Shown one piece after another: positions 7,201 to 15,608 of a DNA stretch of 64,000 bases. Below the pieces are notes generated by a model that was not told the DNA's origin, did no database searches, and saw only the letters and a program-made list of their open reading frames with translations. Where the stretch lies: the NCBI RefSeq assembly GCF_003075435.1, contig NZ_QCZJ01000009.1, positions 1 to 64,000 on the forward strand, written 5' to 3'. The DNA comes from Terrimonas sp. (GTDB lineage: Bacteria; Bacteroidota; Bacteroidia; Chitinophagales; Chitinophagaceae). The translations under genes were made by a program, and so were the position numbers. How positions within the stretch are numbered: the stretch's first letter is position 1; each line of letters starts with the position of its first letter.

Positions 7201-9866
7201 TTCAGGCAAATAACCTGCTGAACTGGTATGGTATTGCTTCTTATGCCAGCAACCTCGGACACAGAGTGACAGAAATTTTTAATAATGAATTTTTATTCGG
7301 ACCATTAAGCCTTTCCTCTCTTTTAAAAGATTCACGCGGCGTGCCTGTTTCCCGTATGGATGTTACGGGATATGGCGCCAGCATATTCAGCAACTGGATA
7401 AGCCCCGGCGCGGCGTTGGCGCAAACCAGCCAGGCACGGTTTGATGTAATGCTTGGCCGCACGGGGCATGAGGTGATACAGGTGAAAAGCATCCTGTATC
7501 CCTGGGGTATACGTGTAGTGCGCACCATTACGGTTTTCCGCACAGGTTCAGGTTATGTGTTCAGAACCGACAGCGGCTGGAAAGCAGAAAGTGACGGCTT
7601 GTTTGATTTTTCATTCAGCTATTTAAAGAAAGGTGTTGACCCATTCGGCCACCTTACAACAAATGACTTTGTGCACATACCCGATGAAGCGAATAATATA
7701 CCCCCGCAATACGAATTCCACACCGGTATCATCAGGGGATTATTCAATGTAAGAAATATCAAAGACGCCCCTTCCGTAACGGAATATAACAGCGAAAATA
7801 TTATTGCAATCAACGAAGATTATGTGAACGGTGTGAAAGGACAGTTATATACAAATACAACCGGCGCTCCTTTGCATGAGCCTGTAAAATGCGGCGGTGT
7901 ATATTTTGATGCTGATGTAGAAATAGAAAATGTAGTGCAGGGGCATGTAAATAAAAGAGTGGTATCAAAACGCATACTCGGTTATGTGCAGGTAGCGCCC
8001 GCCGGCAAACCGCTGACAGCCCAACAATTAAAAGAACTGCTGGATCTGCAAAACGGGAGCATCGGCGGCGATATTGATTGTGTACTCGATATCAATAAAA
8101 GCAACCAGCAAATACGTGCAGCGCGTTTTGATGTAGCGCCTTCAATTGATAAGGCGGGTACCAAGCCGGTATTTGTGGTGGCTGCAAGGGGTAATGTTTT
8201 TCTGCCTAAAGATGGTAGCTGGGCTTTGGTTCAGCATAATGTAGGCACAGGAGAAGTTACGCCGCTGCCAACAGATACAATGGTTCCGCTTATTCGCACA
8301 GGCGCATGGAAAAAAGGAAATGTGGTTGATAGCAATATTCTGCAGAAACAACTTGTTCGTGTGGCGCATCCTATGGAAATATTACGCGACCCTGCTGCTG
8401 ACACACTGAACTTCGGTTACCTGCAATCAACCGCAACGCAAAAAGCCTTATTCCTTACACCGGCCTACGAGCTGAATAATGCTAAAATGCTCAGCAAAAC
8501 GCCGCCTGTTTTTGCTGATGCTTACCGCCTGATGAGCGGGGAAAGTATATTCCCTAATATCGGTAATGCCATAGACAATTTTGGCAAGGCCATGCCTTTG
8601 CTCAACAGCAAAGATGGTAATGGCAACACCTTCCAGGCTTTTACGCAAAGCGTGCTGGAAGACGGAGGAACAAAAGTTTGGGAGTTAATGCAGGTGGAAG
8701 CAGTGAAGGCAGGTGAAGCCGCGATCAGCCAGGGTATGAATATGCTGAAGCAGGGGGCAAATGGCATTCTTGATAAAGCATTGAGGTTTGATGTGCCTTC
8801 TTTTGAAGTGCCGCTGGTTGACACGGAAGCGCTTAGAATATATATTGAATATAAAACGGGTAAAAAGGATGCTCCTGCTAATACTTATGTAGACAGTAAA
8901 CTAAACTTTGATGTAGATTCTTTTGCCAACGATATGGGCAACCAATGGAAGAGCCGCCTGAATAATCTTGCGATGGTGGTTGACCTGGGTGACATGAAAC
9001 GCCTGATGATTATCAAAGGAAATTTTGATGCCGGAAAAGGCAAAGAGAGTAATTATGAAGGCGGACCTGATGGTAATACTGACGGGCTGCCAATGCCGGA
9101 AATAGAATTCAGCGATGCATTACAACCGGTAATTGATATACTGCAGATGCTGGCATCGTTAAGCACCAATGATTATAAAGAAGTGCTGAAAAAAGGATTG
9201 AAGCTTGCCATGAGCAATAGTGGCGAAATATGGCAATATAAATTTGAAGCCAGCAAAGAGATCGCCACCATCCGGTTCCCGCCTACAGATGAACTATACA
9301 ACAGCGCTCAAACACCGCTCAAGCTTGAAGCATCATTAAGCGCCGGCGTATATTTTAATGCTGCATTAAAAGTTACTACAGATCCTTCACAATTGTTGCC
9401 AACAGCAGGAGCATTCCTGCAATTCCACGGCGGTTTGCAGATCATGTGTTATTCCGTTGGTGTTGGATCAATATATGCTATTGGAGCGGTAGATGTAAAA
9501 ATTGCCGCAGATACTAAGGTTGGGCCGAGCCTGCAATTGAAATTTGGTTTTGGGGTATCCATAGTTGTTAGTCTGCCTGTGGTAGGCAATGCGAGCGTAA
9601 GCTTTATGGTAGGTGTGGAAATGTATGCAGATAAAGATAAAGTGGTGCTGGCAGCATTAATGGTATTTAAAGGTCAGGCAAACCTGCTGGGTGGTTTGGT
9701 ATGTGTTGCCATTACTATAGAAGCCAAAGGAATAGTGGTGCGGGAACTGGGCAGTGATAAAACAGACTGCAGCGCCCAGGTAACATTTGCTATAGATATC
9801 AGCATCTTTTTGATTATTGATATCAGCTTCTCCAAAACATGGGGAGAAGACAGGCAGGTGGCGTAG
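4290..9866 (+). CDS. Giant protein of unknown function (1858 aa), first of a pair
   Basis: I do not recognise this family. The protein has no signal peptide, lipobox or type IX sorting domain, so it is predicted cytosolic or exported by a non-classical route. Residues 1-70 are helical and glutamine-rich (AKDAAQEEQLQQARLRVASSLL). Residues 90-700 look like successive beta-rich domains. A short Lys/Arg-rich linker (about 640-690) precedes a middle region with many beta strands. A helical stretch at about 1400-1530 (AFTQSVLEDGG..EAAISQGMNMLKQ) precedes a C-terminal block of about 175 residues made of glycine-rich, alternating hydrophobic strands (FGFGVSIVVSLPVVGNASVS). Translation most likely starts at this ATG, and a TTG lies immediately before it. 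The next gene is also giant, suggesting one complex. GC content and codon use resemble the neighbours. Confidence 0.85.
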   Translation: MTQAQLSAMLESITGHLTAKDAAQEEQLQQARLRVASSLLNQKIEDTGSEQLFYKANLYSRDNIKSSTLQSIDNLAHQLIGNAGAEPTENVFVRSTPVLNAAIAGSKPDWAAGASPAESFGPFLNNEGREIWIDIYRVEKLITLYLGNQPILLFKASFRGGIFLPANQLFTTYNIVAGSVWINARFLYASAAADRFVGVQVKKGSLKLSAAPTLQNNQITINPAAVIEMSLELVQDEDDGAAETSPYGKDARAAIYTLPATWAFTWQNNKANVTQVAPSSCNIYGQDIAFNFTPAASTAFKYVNDMLLIPWRASVNEFSFLKNQSPWILPADTAELQKSYWALPTSAINIASPVAASGNGLVMLQCAEGLRISWTGLQDEDIRLVAPTILGKPGDIAIIDLESNGLGASHHLQLWQDNENPHGTTADLLLLEKAPLIFISNSKAAVEVISTFCAADIQADRPVKVNGEPFPVESLSCSLLLSGGKNGRRVMLIEDDVQADQAVNTNITGAAQQVRLFSIALENALFTVSPVKTFILFGECDDSMTDVKRGNFIVVFTLYSYLPTLPDPYVANLGLWRRGAGNDRYNRLAGAAGFSSLLVCFITFVGADEATDNVKVNFYFGGVELPNVMDLPQQTPVKKAIKVSDAKARTTITALKKPLRQTATVARSLFGNLRTTTKLTSNQFLPEVIDDILTGEIIKQEPQLNVDLLSGYKDGNGKIYDANALAKMKRDIEDVWDSSIGVQHEFFSLLDVSSNANQLGVSFGTNWQIIKTGSVRGRDGEVHNIDYNAAAYNTAFPFLVEGMQVKLPSHRVRAFTLPLMAWEPEINLTPPDSDNPPAKLLMDPDAGFLYYADDGGPARIWNNNAAPVPLAPIPVTNGLIEDFTSQPGNYTLATFTLPFGLKAISYISKHFVEPQKPAIENIRPKFRKNEEDNTYKLEGGIQVSLQAGRFGKPNPANPTEYDSDMFPGYTVQANNLLNWYGIASYASNLGHRVTEIFNNEFLFGPLSLSSLLKDSRGVPVSRMDVTGYGASIFSNWISPGAALAQTSQARFDVMLGRTGHEVIQVKSILYPWGIRVVRTITVFRTGSGYVFRTDSGWKAESDGLFDFSFSYLKKGVDPFGHLTTNDFVHIPDEANNIPPQYEFHTGIIRGLFNVRNIKDAPSVTEYNSENIIAINEDYVNGVKGQLYTNTTGAPLHEPVKCGGVYFDADVEIENVVQGHVNKRVVSKRILGYVQVAPAGKPLTAQQLKELLDLQNGSIGGDIDCVLDINKSNQQIRAARFDVAPSIDKAGTKPVFVVAARGNVFLPKDGSWALVQHNVGTGEVTPLPTDTMVPLIRTGAWKKGNVVDSNILQKQLVRVAHPMEILRDPAADTLNFGYLQSTATQKALFLTPAYELNNAKMLSKTPPVFADAYRLMSGESIFPNIGNAIDNFGKAMPLLNSKDGNGNTFQAFTQSVLEDGGTKVWELMQVEAVKAGEAAISQGMNMLKQGANGILDKALRFDVPSFEVPLVDTEALRIYIEYKTGKKDAPANTYVDSKLNFDVDSFANDMGNQWKSRLNNLAMVVDLGDMKRLMIIKGNFDAGKGKESNYEGGPDGNTDGLPMPEIEFSDALQPVIDILQMLASLSTNDYKEVLKKGLKLAMSNSGEIWQYKFEASKEIATIRFPPTDELYNSAQTPLKLEASLSAGVYFNAALKVTTDPSQLLPTAGAFLQFHGGLQIMCYSVGVGSIYAIGAVDVKIAADTKVGPSLQLKFGFGVSIVVSLPVVGNASVSFMVGVEMYADKDKVVLAALMVFKGQANLLGGLVCVAITIEAKGIVVRELGSDKTDCSAQVTFAIDISIFLIIDISFSKTWGEDRQVA

Positions 9867-9871
9867 GGCGG

Positions 9872-9948
9872 TGGGCAATGGGCTTTGAGCTATCAGCCGT
9901 CAGCTATCAGAAGGTCTTTCATGCCGATCGCCCATAGCTCATTGCCCA
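9872..9948. repeat. Imperfect inverted repeat between the two giant genes
   Basis: TGGGCAATG (9872-9880) pairs with CATTGCCCA (9940-9948). Nested inside it, GAGCTAT (9887-9893) pairs with ATAGCTC (9934-9940). The loop carries two copies of CAGCTATCAG-like words. The element fills most of the 123-bp gap. There is no T-run, so it is not a classical terminator. It resembles the simple-word repeats seen in other gaps of this window. Confidence 0.7.
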
Positions 9949-9989
9949 TAGCCGACGGACTAAATATTAAACGTTGATAATATTATATT

Positions 9990-12900
9990 ATGGAAGCGAA
10001 CAGAAGATATACTACGATGGTTTTCCCTCAGGGATTTGATGGAACAGTATTAAAGCTGAACATCGTGCTTATTCCGCGTAACCGTGATCCTTTTAATAAT
10101 GCAACAGGACTGGCCGCGCCATTTGATACCGCAACAGCTTTTGCTGATATTAACCCTGAGTTTGAATTAAAAGTAGTTAAAGGAATGAGTGAATGGCCTA
10201 TTGGTAATGCGTTGGCTGTTGGCAGAACCCCTGTTAGTATTGGCATTAACGTGAATGCTGCGGGAAATAAAAAAGCTTTGCTTGAAGCGATCAGAACAGA
10301 TTTTGGCGCTAAGATCAATATTACGGATACGGATAAAACACCCAGTGAATTTTATACGGTAAATAAATACCTGCCGGAAACCTACCGCGATTCATTCAAC
10401 TTTACCGGACCGCGTGTGCCTAATGCAAAAACAGATGACAGCTATCACTGCGCCATAAAAAAAGATACCAAGAAGAAAGATGGCTGGAAAAACGATGACG
10501 ACCTGAGCTGGGGTAAAGTATTTGCCTATATACTCCGCCAGCCATTGCTTGCAAAAGCATGCGGTATGGTTTACGAAACACAGTTGGTTATTGATGACGG
10601 CAATAAAGCATTGTTCGAAAAAGGTTGCTATATATATGCTGATATCACCACACCGGAATATAAAAATATACAGGATCAGTTGATGATTACCGCAGATGGC
10701 CCGTTTATTAAGCCGTATGCCGCAAGAATACCCAAATTAAAATTGGGTGATGAAAACAAACGACCTGTATTTGCACCCATTTTATTCCCGGTATTGTTTG
10801 TAAAAGCAGGTGAGCTTGTAGACCCGGAGCCGCCCAAAGCGCCCTGGGATAAAATATTCGCTGAGCTCAATGAATATAATGACGGCTTCTCAAAAATTGT
10901 ACATGCCGGTCAACCTGTAAGCCGTATATGGCTGGCTGAACAACAGGATGGCGCTCCGCCTGTAAAAGATGAAGGCATACGGCTTGCATGGGATGATGAG
11001 CAGATACTGATATGGTATATGCGGCAGTTAGAAGCCAACCCGCAGGAGCCGGGCAAACGTATTGATGCACCGCTTGGCGTATTCGGGTATAAGATTGATG
11101 TACAGGAAGATGCCGTGAATGCCGACTGGAGCAGCCTTAACCTGGTAAGCTGCAAACAGGCATACAGTTTTGGCGGCGTACCGGTAGGTAATGCACCCAA
11201 CCAGCAGCTCGAATTACCCTTCCAGGTTTTTCCCACACAATTGGATAACGATACTACGGCGCCTTTCTGGCTGCCCATGTATTTTACAAGCTGGATAGGC
11301 AAGAGCATGATCTTAAAAGATACCGACGCCATTGCTATTCACCAGAATGATGAAGCAAGGTTGGATAAGGATGATCCCACCCCAACCAAAGCGGTTGACG
11401 CCAATAATATGTTTGATGAAGTGCCTGCGGCTACGCTGCTCCGTTATGGTCACCGTTACCGGTTCAGAGTGCGCATGATGGATATAAGCGGCGGCGGGCC
11501 GGGCATAAGCGAAGATGTATATAACAATGCGCCCGCGCCAACTTCTGAATGGAGCTTTAAAAGATATGTGTCGCCGGCATTATGCCGCATAGAAAAGCCA
11601 TTGGATATACGACTGGTTAAGGCTGATTTTTATAATGAGATCATCACTGAAGGGCAACCTTCGGTATTTGATGCAAATCCGGTTATTAATATTCAACGAC
11701 CACTGCTAAACTACCCTGCTGTTGTATTTACTGATAAATACCAGGCGCTGGGCAGCAACCCTGTACAACTGCTGATACAATCCGCACAGGATCAAAAGCA
11801 GGGAGGAACTACTGATGAGCCCAATGTTGTTCAGCCTGCGATTGCTGATCCTGATGTAACCAAAGTTGAAGTTAAGGTGGAAGTTGAAACGCTGAGGCTT
11901 GATAACCTGGCCAGCGATAGTGGTAAGGAAAATTATATTACACTATACAAAACCACAAGAGATTTCCCGGCGGTAGTCAATGCCGCTGATTTTGAAAATT
12001 CACTTTCGCTGAATGTGGTTTTTCATGATATACCAACACTTAATCTGGGCAGCCTTGATGATCCGTTTAATGACCCTGCATTGAACAAAGCAGCTATCGA
12101 CGCTATGCAGGATATACCATTGCCTTCCGCAAGAAAAATAAGAATGACGATAAGAGCTGTATGTGATGGAAACAATAGCTCGTATTACGGGTTTATTAAC
12201 GAAGGTAATCATGATCTGGACAGCCGCTACGGTAAAACAACCCAATTCCGGTTTTATAAGGAATCTGCTGATGAAAGTAACCTGCTGTTGCCAAAAGCCA
12301 ATGTGCCCGGGCTGAAGGGGTTGTACCTGCAACCCGACCCTGAGTATATACGCAAGGGCGTTGTTGGGCAGTTTTTCTTTTTTAACGCAGAAACAAGCGT
12401 GCAGCCCAATATCATGCAGCGGCTTGCACAGCAACTGGGTGTAAAAGCCAATGGTTTAACGTTGGTATCAGAAAAAGGCGAAAGGGTTGTGTTTGGCTGC
12501 AATAACAAGATACGCCATAGCCTGGCGCCAGATGGCAGCAGCATTACTTTTTCATCCAAAGGAGATTTGTGTAACCACTGGTTGGGTTGCCTGGTATACC
12601 GGATTGACCGCGACTGGAGCTGGGACGCATTGGAAGATGTAGCCTTTACTATCTCCCGGAATAAAAAATTCAGTAAAGATGCGCCGGATGAAGCAGAGGT
12701 GCTGGCAAATATCGGCGATATAGAACTGAAGCATTCGGCTTCGTTCGAGTCATTACAGGCGGACGCTTTTGGTAATGTGAACAGGAGCAGTACCACTATT
12801 ATTTTTATTGACGCGATTGAACCAAAATCTTCTTTACTTACTCCTGGTGGACGACTGCGTTTCCCGGATACAATAGAAGTGCAGTATACCGTCACACCAA

Positions 12901-14426
12901 ATTTTAAACCAGGGCATGGACAGCCTGCAAGTATACAACCAGACCTGATTCTGTTGCCTTCAACCGTTATCCCATCACAGGTGCCTAAAATTGCGAGTGT
13001 AGGATTGGCGTTCTCTCCATATATCAAGGCAGAAAAATATCAATCTACCGAGGCAAGACAAAAATATTTATGGGTTGAACTGGAAGAGCCGGTTGAAAAC
13101 CCGGCTGATACCTTGTTTTGCAGGGTGCTGCATTACGCGCCGGACCAGCTCATCGGTAATAATAAGCAGCTTGCCGAGCTGTTGCGTGAAACAGAAGAAA
13201 ATCCGCCTTTACCCATTGAACCGGAATATATCCGGATGATCACGCCCGGGCAAACAGATGATATGGCCGGACTGAGCGCTATGCAGCCTATGGAAAAAGC
13301 AAGCGATGATGACGATATTCACTACCTGCTGCCTTTGCCACCGGGACTGTATGCTGAAAGCCCTGAACTGTTCGGGTTCTTTACCTACGAGTTCCGCATC
13401 GGCCACGGGCACTGGAGCGACGGCCAGGAAGGAAAAGAAAATTTATGGAGCACCGCGCAGGGGCGTTTCGGACGACCGCTTGAGGTAGCCGGTATGCAAC
13501 ATCCCGTACCAACATTGCTGTGCAATGTAAACAGGGATAAAGACAAAGTATATGTAACCGCGCCGTACGCCAGGGCAGTATATAAGGGAAAGAATGTAAC
13601 CAGCGATCCGCCACGTACACAACTGCATTGCGTATTGTATGCACAGGTGCAGCAGGCAGACCGGCTTGAATACAGGAATATATTGCTGGATGAAAAATTA
13701 ATGACACTGGTAAAACCACCGGCCAGGGGAACTGTGGGCACATTTAATCCCGGCACTTTTACCAATACGGTTGTGTCGTCCATAACCAATATATCAACGG
13801 TATGGACACTGGGCGAAGTGGATGATATAGCAAGAGCCAATGTGGTGCTGAGCAATCTTACTTTAATGAATGAAGTATCGCGGTTGAATGTGAGCGGTGA
13901 ATATGAGAAAAAGATAACAAGGGCTATAACAGATTACAGGAAAGGCAAAGTGGTTAAAATAGATAAAGGCATGGCCTCAACTATATTGCAGGCCTTTGAT
14001 GAGCTGAAGCTGAAAGAGGCTGCGCCGCCTGTAGCCGCCGCAAAATTTACTGATGCTACGCTTGTGGCGGGAGCAATAAAAGCGATTTATAAAGACCTGC
14101 CTAAAACCGCCACCGCTGTCTGGGATAATAAAGAGATCGCGGTGCTGCTTACACAATTGGGTTTACCTGAAGATGCCGCGCTGAGCGTATTGGTGGTAGA
14201 AGTATTCGGTAATATCACCAGCTTCTTTGATCATTTCTTTTCTTTAACGGATGAGCAACTGACCGCCTTGCAGGGTATTGATAATACCCAGTTGATCGCA
14301 TCAACATTGCTGGAAAGAAGACGGAAGAACCGCCAGGCGTTGAATGAAGAACTGGGTAATTACAGGATATTGCGCACATCGCCGCTTACAGAGGTGCCGT
14401 TTGTTTGCTGCCCTACGTGCGGGTGA
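9990..14426 (+). CDS. Giant protein of unknown function (1478 aa), second of a pair
   Basis: No family is recognised and there is no signal peptide or transmembrane segment. The start ATG is well placed and no longer in-frame start exists. The protein looks like a chain of beta-sandwich domains. Residues 1-290 begin RRYTTMVFPQGFDG. Residues about 310-560 contain strand patterns reminiscent of fibronectin-III modules (IRLAWDDEQILIWYMRQ; LRYGHRYRFRVRMMD). Residues about 700-1150 are again beta-rich. The last 200 or so residues are helical (FTDATLVAGAIKAIYKDL) and end with a short cysteine cluster, CCPTCG, that might bind a metal or form disulfides. It follows the first giant gene by 123 bp on the same strand, with no other gene between. 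A joint role is inferred from synteny alone. Confidence 0.85.
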   Translation: MEANRRYTTMVFPQGFDGTVLKLNIVLIPRNRDPFNNATGLAAPFDTATAFADINPEFELKVVKGMSEWPIGNALAVGRTPVSIGINVNAAGNKKALLEAIRTDFGAKINITDTDKTPSEFYTVNKYLPETYRDSFNFTGPRVPNAKTDDSYHCAIKKDTKKKDGWKNDDDLSWGKVFAYILRQPLLAKACGMVYETQLVIDDGNKALFEKGCYIYADITTPEYKNIQDQLMITADGPFIKPYAARIPKLKLGDENKRPVFAPILFPVLFVKAGELVDPEPPKAPWDKIFAELNEYNDGFSKIVHAGQPVSRIWLAEQQDGAPPVKDEGIRLAWDDEQILIWYMRQLEANPQEPGKRIDAPLGVFGYKIDVQEDAVNADWSSLNLVSCKQAYSFGGVPVGNAPNQQLELPFQVFPTQLDNDTTAPFWLPMYFTSWIGKSMILKDTDAIAIHQNDEARLDKDDPTPTKAVDANNMFDEVPAATLLRYGHRYRFRVRMMDISGGGPGISEDVYNNAPAPTSEWSFKRYVSPALCRIEKPLDIRLVKADFYNEIITEGQPSVFDANPVINIQRPLLNYPAVVFTDKYQALGSNPVQLLIQSAQDQKQGGTTDEPNVVQPAIADPDVTKVEVKVEVETLRLDNLASDSGKENYITLYKTTRDFPAVVNAADFENSLSLNVVFHDIPTLNLGSLDDPFNDPALNKAAIDAMQDIPLPSARKIRMTIRAVCDGNNSSYYGFINEGNHDLDSRYGKTTQFRFYKESADESNLLLPKANVPGLKGLYLQPDPEYIRKGVVGQFFFFNAETSVQPNIMQRLAQQLGVKANGLTLVSEKGERVVFGCNNKIRHSLAPDGSSITFSSKGDLCNHWLGCLVYRIDRDWSWDALEDVAFTISRNKKFSKDAPDEAEVLANIGDIELKHSASFESLQADAFGNVNRSSTTIIFIDAIEPKSSLLTPGGRLRFPDTIEVQYTVTPNFKPGHGQPASIQPDLILLPSTVIPSQVPKIASVGLAFSPYIKAEKYQSTEARQKYLWVELEEPVENPADTLFCRVLHYAPDQLIGNNKQLAELLRETEENPPLPIEPEYIRMITPGQTDDMAGLSAMQPMEKASDDDDIHYLLPLPPGLYAESPELFGFFTYEFRIGHGHWSDGQEGKENLWSTAQGRFGRPLEVAGMQHPVPTLLCNVNRDKDKVYVTAPYARAVYKGKNVTSDPPRTQLHCVLYAQVQQADRLEYRNILLDEKLMTLVKPPARGTVGTFNPGTFTNTVVSSITNISTVWTLGEVDDIARANVVLSNLTLMNEVSRLNVSGEYEKKITRAITDYRKGKVVKIDKGMASTILQAFDELKLKEAAPPVAAAKFTDATLVAGAIKAIYKDLPKTATAVWDNKEIAVLLTQLGLPEDAALSVLVVEVFGNITSFFDHFFSLTDEQLTALQGIDNTQLIASTLLERRRKNRQALNEELGNYRILRTSPLTEVPFVCCPTCG

Positions 14427-14451
14427 GGGTATCGCCAGAGGCGATAAGAGG

Positions 14452-14497
14452 GCTATGCGTGGCGAAGACGCCACGCATAGCATGAACGCCACGCATA
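14452..14497. repeat. Strong hairpin with a third copy of the arm
   Basis: A perfect 13-bp stem GCTATGCGTGGCG (14452-14464) and CGCCACGCATAGC (14469-14481) encloses the tetraloop AAGA. A third partial copy of the arm, CGCCACGCATAGG, follows at about 14487-14499 after the spacer ATGAA. It lies 25 bp after the second giant gene, so it may end or stabilise that transcript, although no T-run follows. Confidence 0.8.
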
Positions 14498-14543
14498 GGA
14501 TGAAGACGCATTATCATATATATTCAAACCCATAACACTACAT

Positions 14544-14586
14544 GATAAACCGCGGATAAGCATGCTCACCCGCGGTTATCGTTTTC
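14544..14586. terminator. Probable bidirectional terminator between convergent genes
   Basis: GATAAACCGCGG (14544-14555) pairs with CCGCGGTTATC (14570-14580), with one bulged A. It is followed by GTTTTCTC on the plus strand. It sits between the second giant gene and the convergent cytochrome c gene. The T-run is short, so termination strength is uncertain. Confidence 0.5.
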
Positions 14587-14596
14587 TCATTACCTG

Positions 14597-15526
14597 CTAT
14601 TCATCCACCGCAGGGGTTTTTGCCGCAGGTATCGATTTCAGGTACCGGTATATTGCTTTCAGTTCAAGATCCGTCATACGCTTAAAACTATTCCATGGCA
14701 TTGGGCTTGCAGGATTAATTTTTCCTAACCGCATACGCTCAATAAAAGTTTGCTCCGACCAGCCGAATATACGGCTGCTGCTATCGGGTGTAAGATTAGG
14801 AGAGATCAGGCCTTCTACATTATTTCCCCCTGCCATCAGCGGCCCGGTGAATTTACCGGACAGGTCTCTTTTGGTATGACATCCGGCACAGTTGGTTGTA
14901 CTTGTTACAATATACTCACCATACGCAATACTGCTGTCTGGCTTTATATGCTTCTCTACAGCATGAGATGGTCCAACAGGTTTGATCAAAAATGCTTTCA
15001 CCGTTTTCCCCATCATGCTGTATTCAGGTGAAGGAACCGGCTCGTGAACCGGCTTTTGTGTTCGCAGGTAAGATACCACAGCCGTAAGGTCATCATCACT
15101 CATATTGGCAAAGCCCATAAAATTCAGTACGGCATTTCCGTTGGCATGCACGCCGTAACGGATAACCCTCGCAATCTCTCCGTCTGTTCTTCTTCCCAAA
15201 CCATACACGCTATCAGACGTTAAGTTAGGTGTATAAATTTTCGCGATGCCTACATCAAATAACCTGCCGCCGCTTAATGCGGGTTCAATACCAAGCTCCA
15301 GTAAAGAATCAGCATTTTGTTTGCTGTGGCAATCCGCACAATGTGCCTGGCTGAAAACAATATGCCGCCCCCTGTTGATCACATTACTGTCGCTGCTGGC
15401 GCGCACATCAGGATACGGGGCCTCGAACTTTAAATTCTGGCGCATTGATATAAGTACTACCAGGAGTATAACCAGGATCAAAAGCCCTGATACAAATCTT
15501 TTGGCTATCTTTTTTATTCTTTTCAT
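14597..15526 (-). CDS. Membrane-anchored dihaem cytochrome c
   Basis: This 309-residue protein has a single N-terminal membrane anchor (residues 11-28, FVSGLLILVILLVVLISM) and two c-type haem sites, CADCH at 63-67 and CAGCH at 213-217. Each lies in its own cytochrome c domain. Candidate axial methionines are in NFMGF (about 137) and SPMPW (about 276). It should face the periplasm and carry electrons, but its partner is not in the window. An ATG 45 bases upstream (15571) would add an unlikely extension ahead of the anchor, so the inner ATG was taken. It lies 82 bp downstream of the glycosyltransferase gene on the same strand and may be co-transcribed. Confidence 0.85.
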   Translation of the reverse strand: MKRIKKIAKRFVSGLLILVILLVVLISMRQNLKFEAPYPDVRASSDSNVINRGRHIVFSQAHCADCHSKQNADSLLELGIEPALSGGRLFDVGIAKIYTPNLTSDSVYGLGRRTDGEIARVIRYGVHANGNAVLNFMGFANMSDDDLTAVVSYLRTQKPVHEPVPSPEYSMMGKTVKAFLIKPVGPSHAVEKHIKPDSSIAYGEYIVTSTTNCAGCHTKRDLSGKFTGPLMAGGNNVEGLISPNLTPDSSSRIFGWSEQTFIERMRLGKINPASPMPWNSFKRMTDLELKAIYRYLKSIPAAKTPAVDE

Positions 15527-15608
15527 TGTTATATTTATTACAAAAAAATTTCCAGCTACCCGGCTAAGCATGATTTCCGGGAAGAATAATTGCTTTAAAA
15601 ATGGATTA

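Noticed and set aside
12254-13027. 257-codon minus-strand frame inside giant gene 2
   Set aside because: It is antisense to a convincing long gene, has cysteine/serine-rich unnatural composition and no start context.
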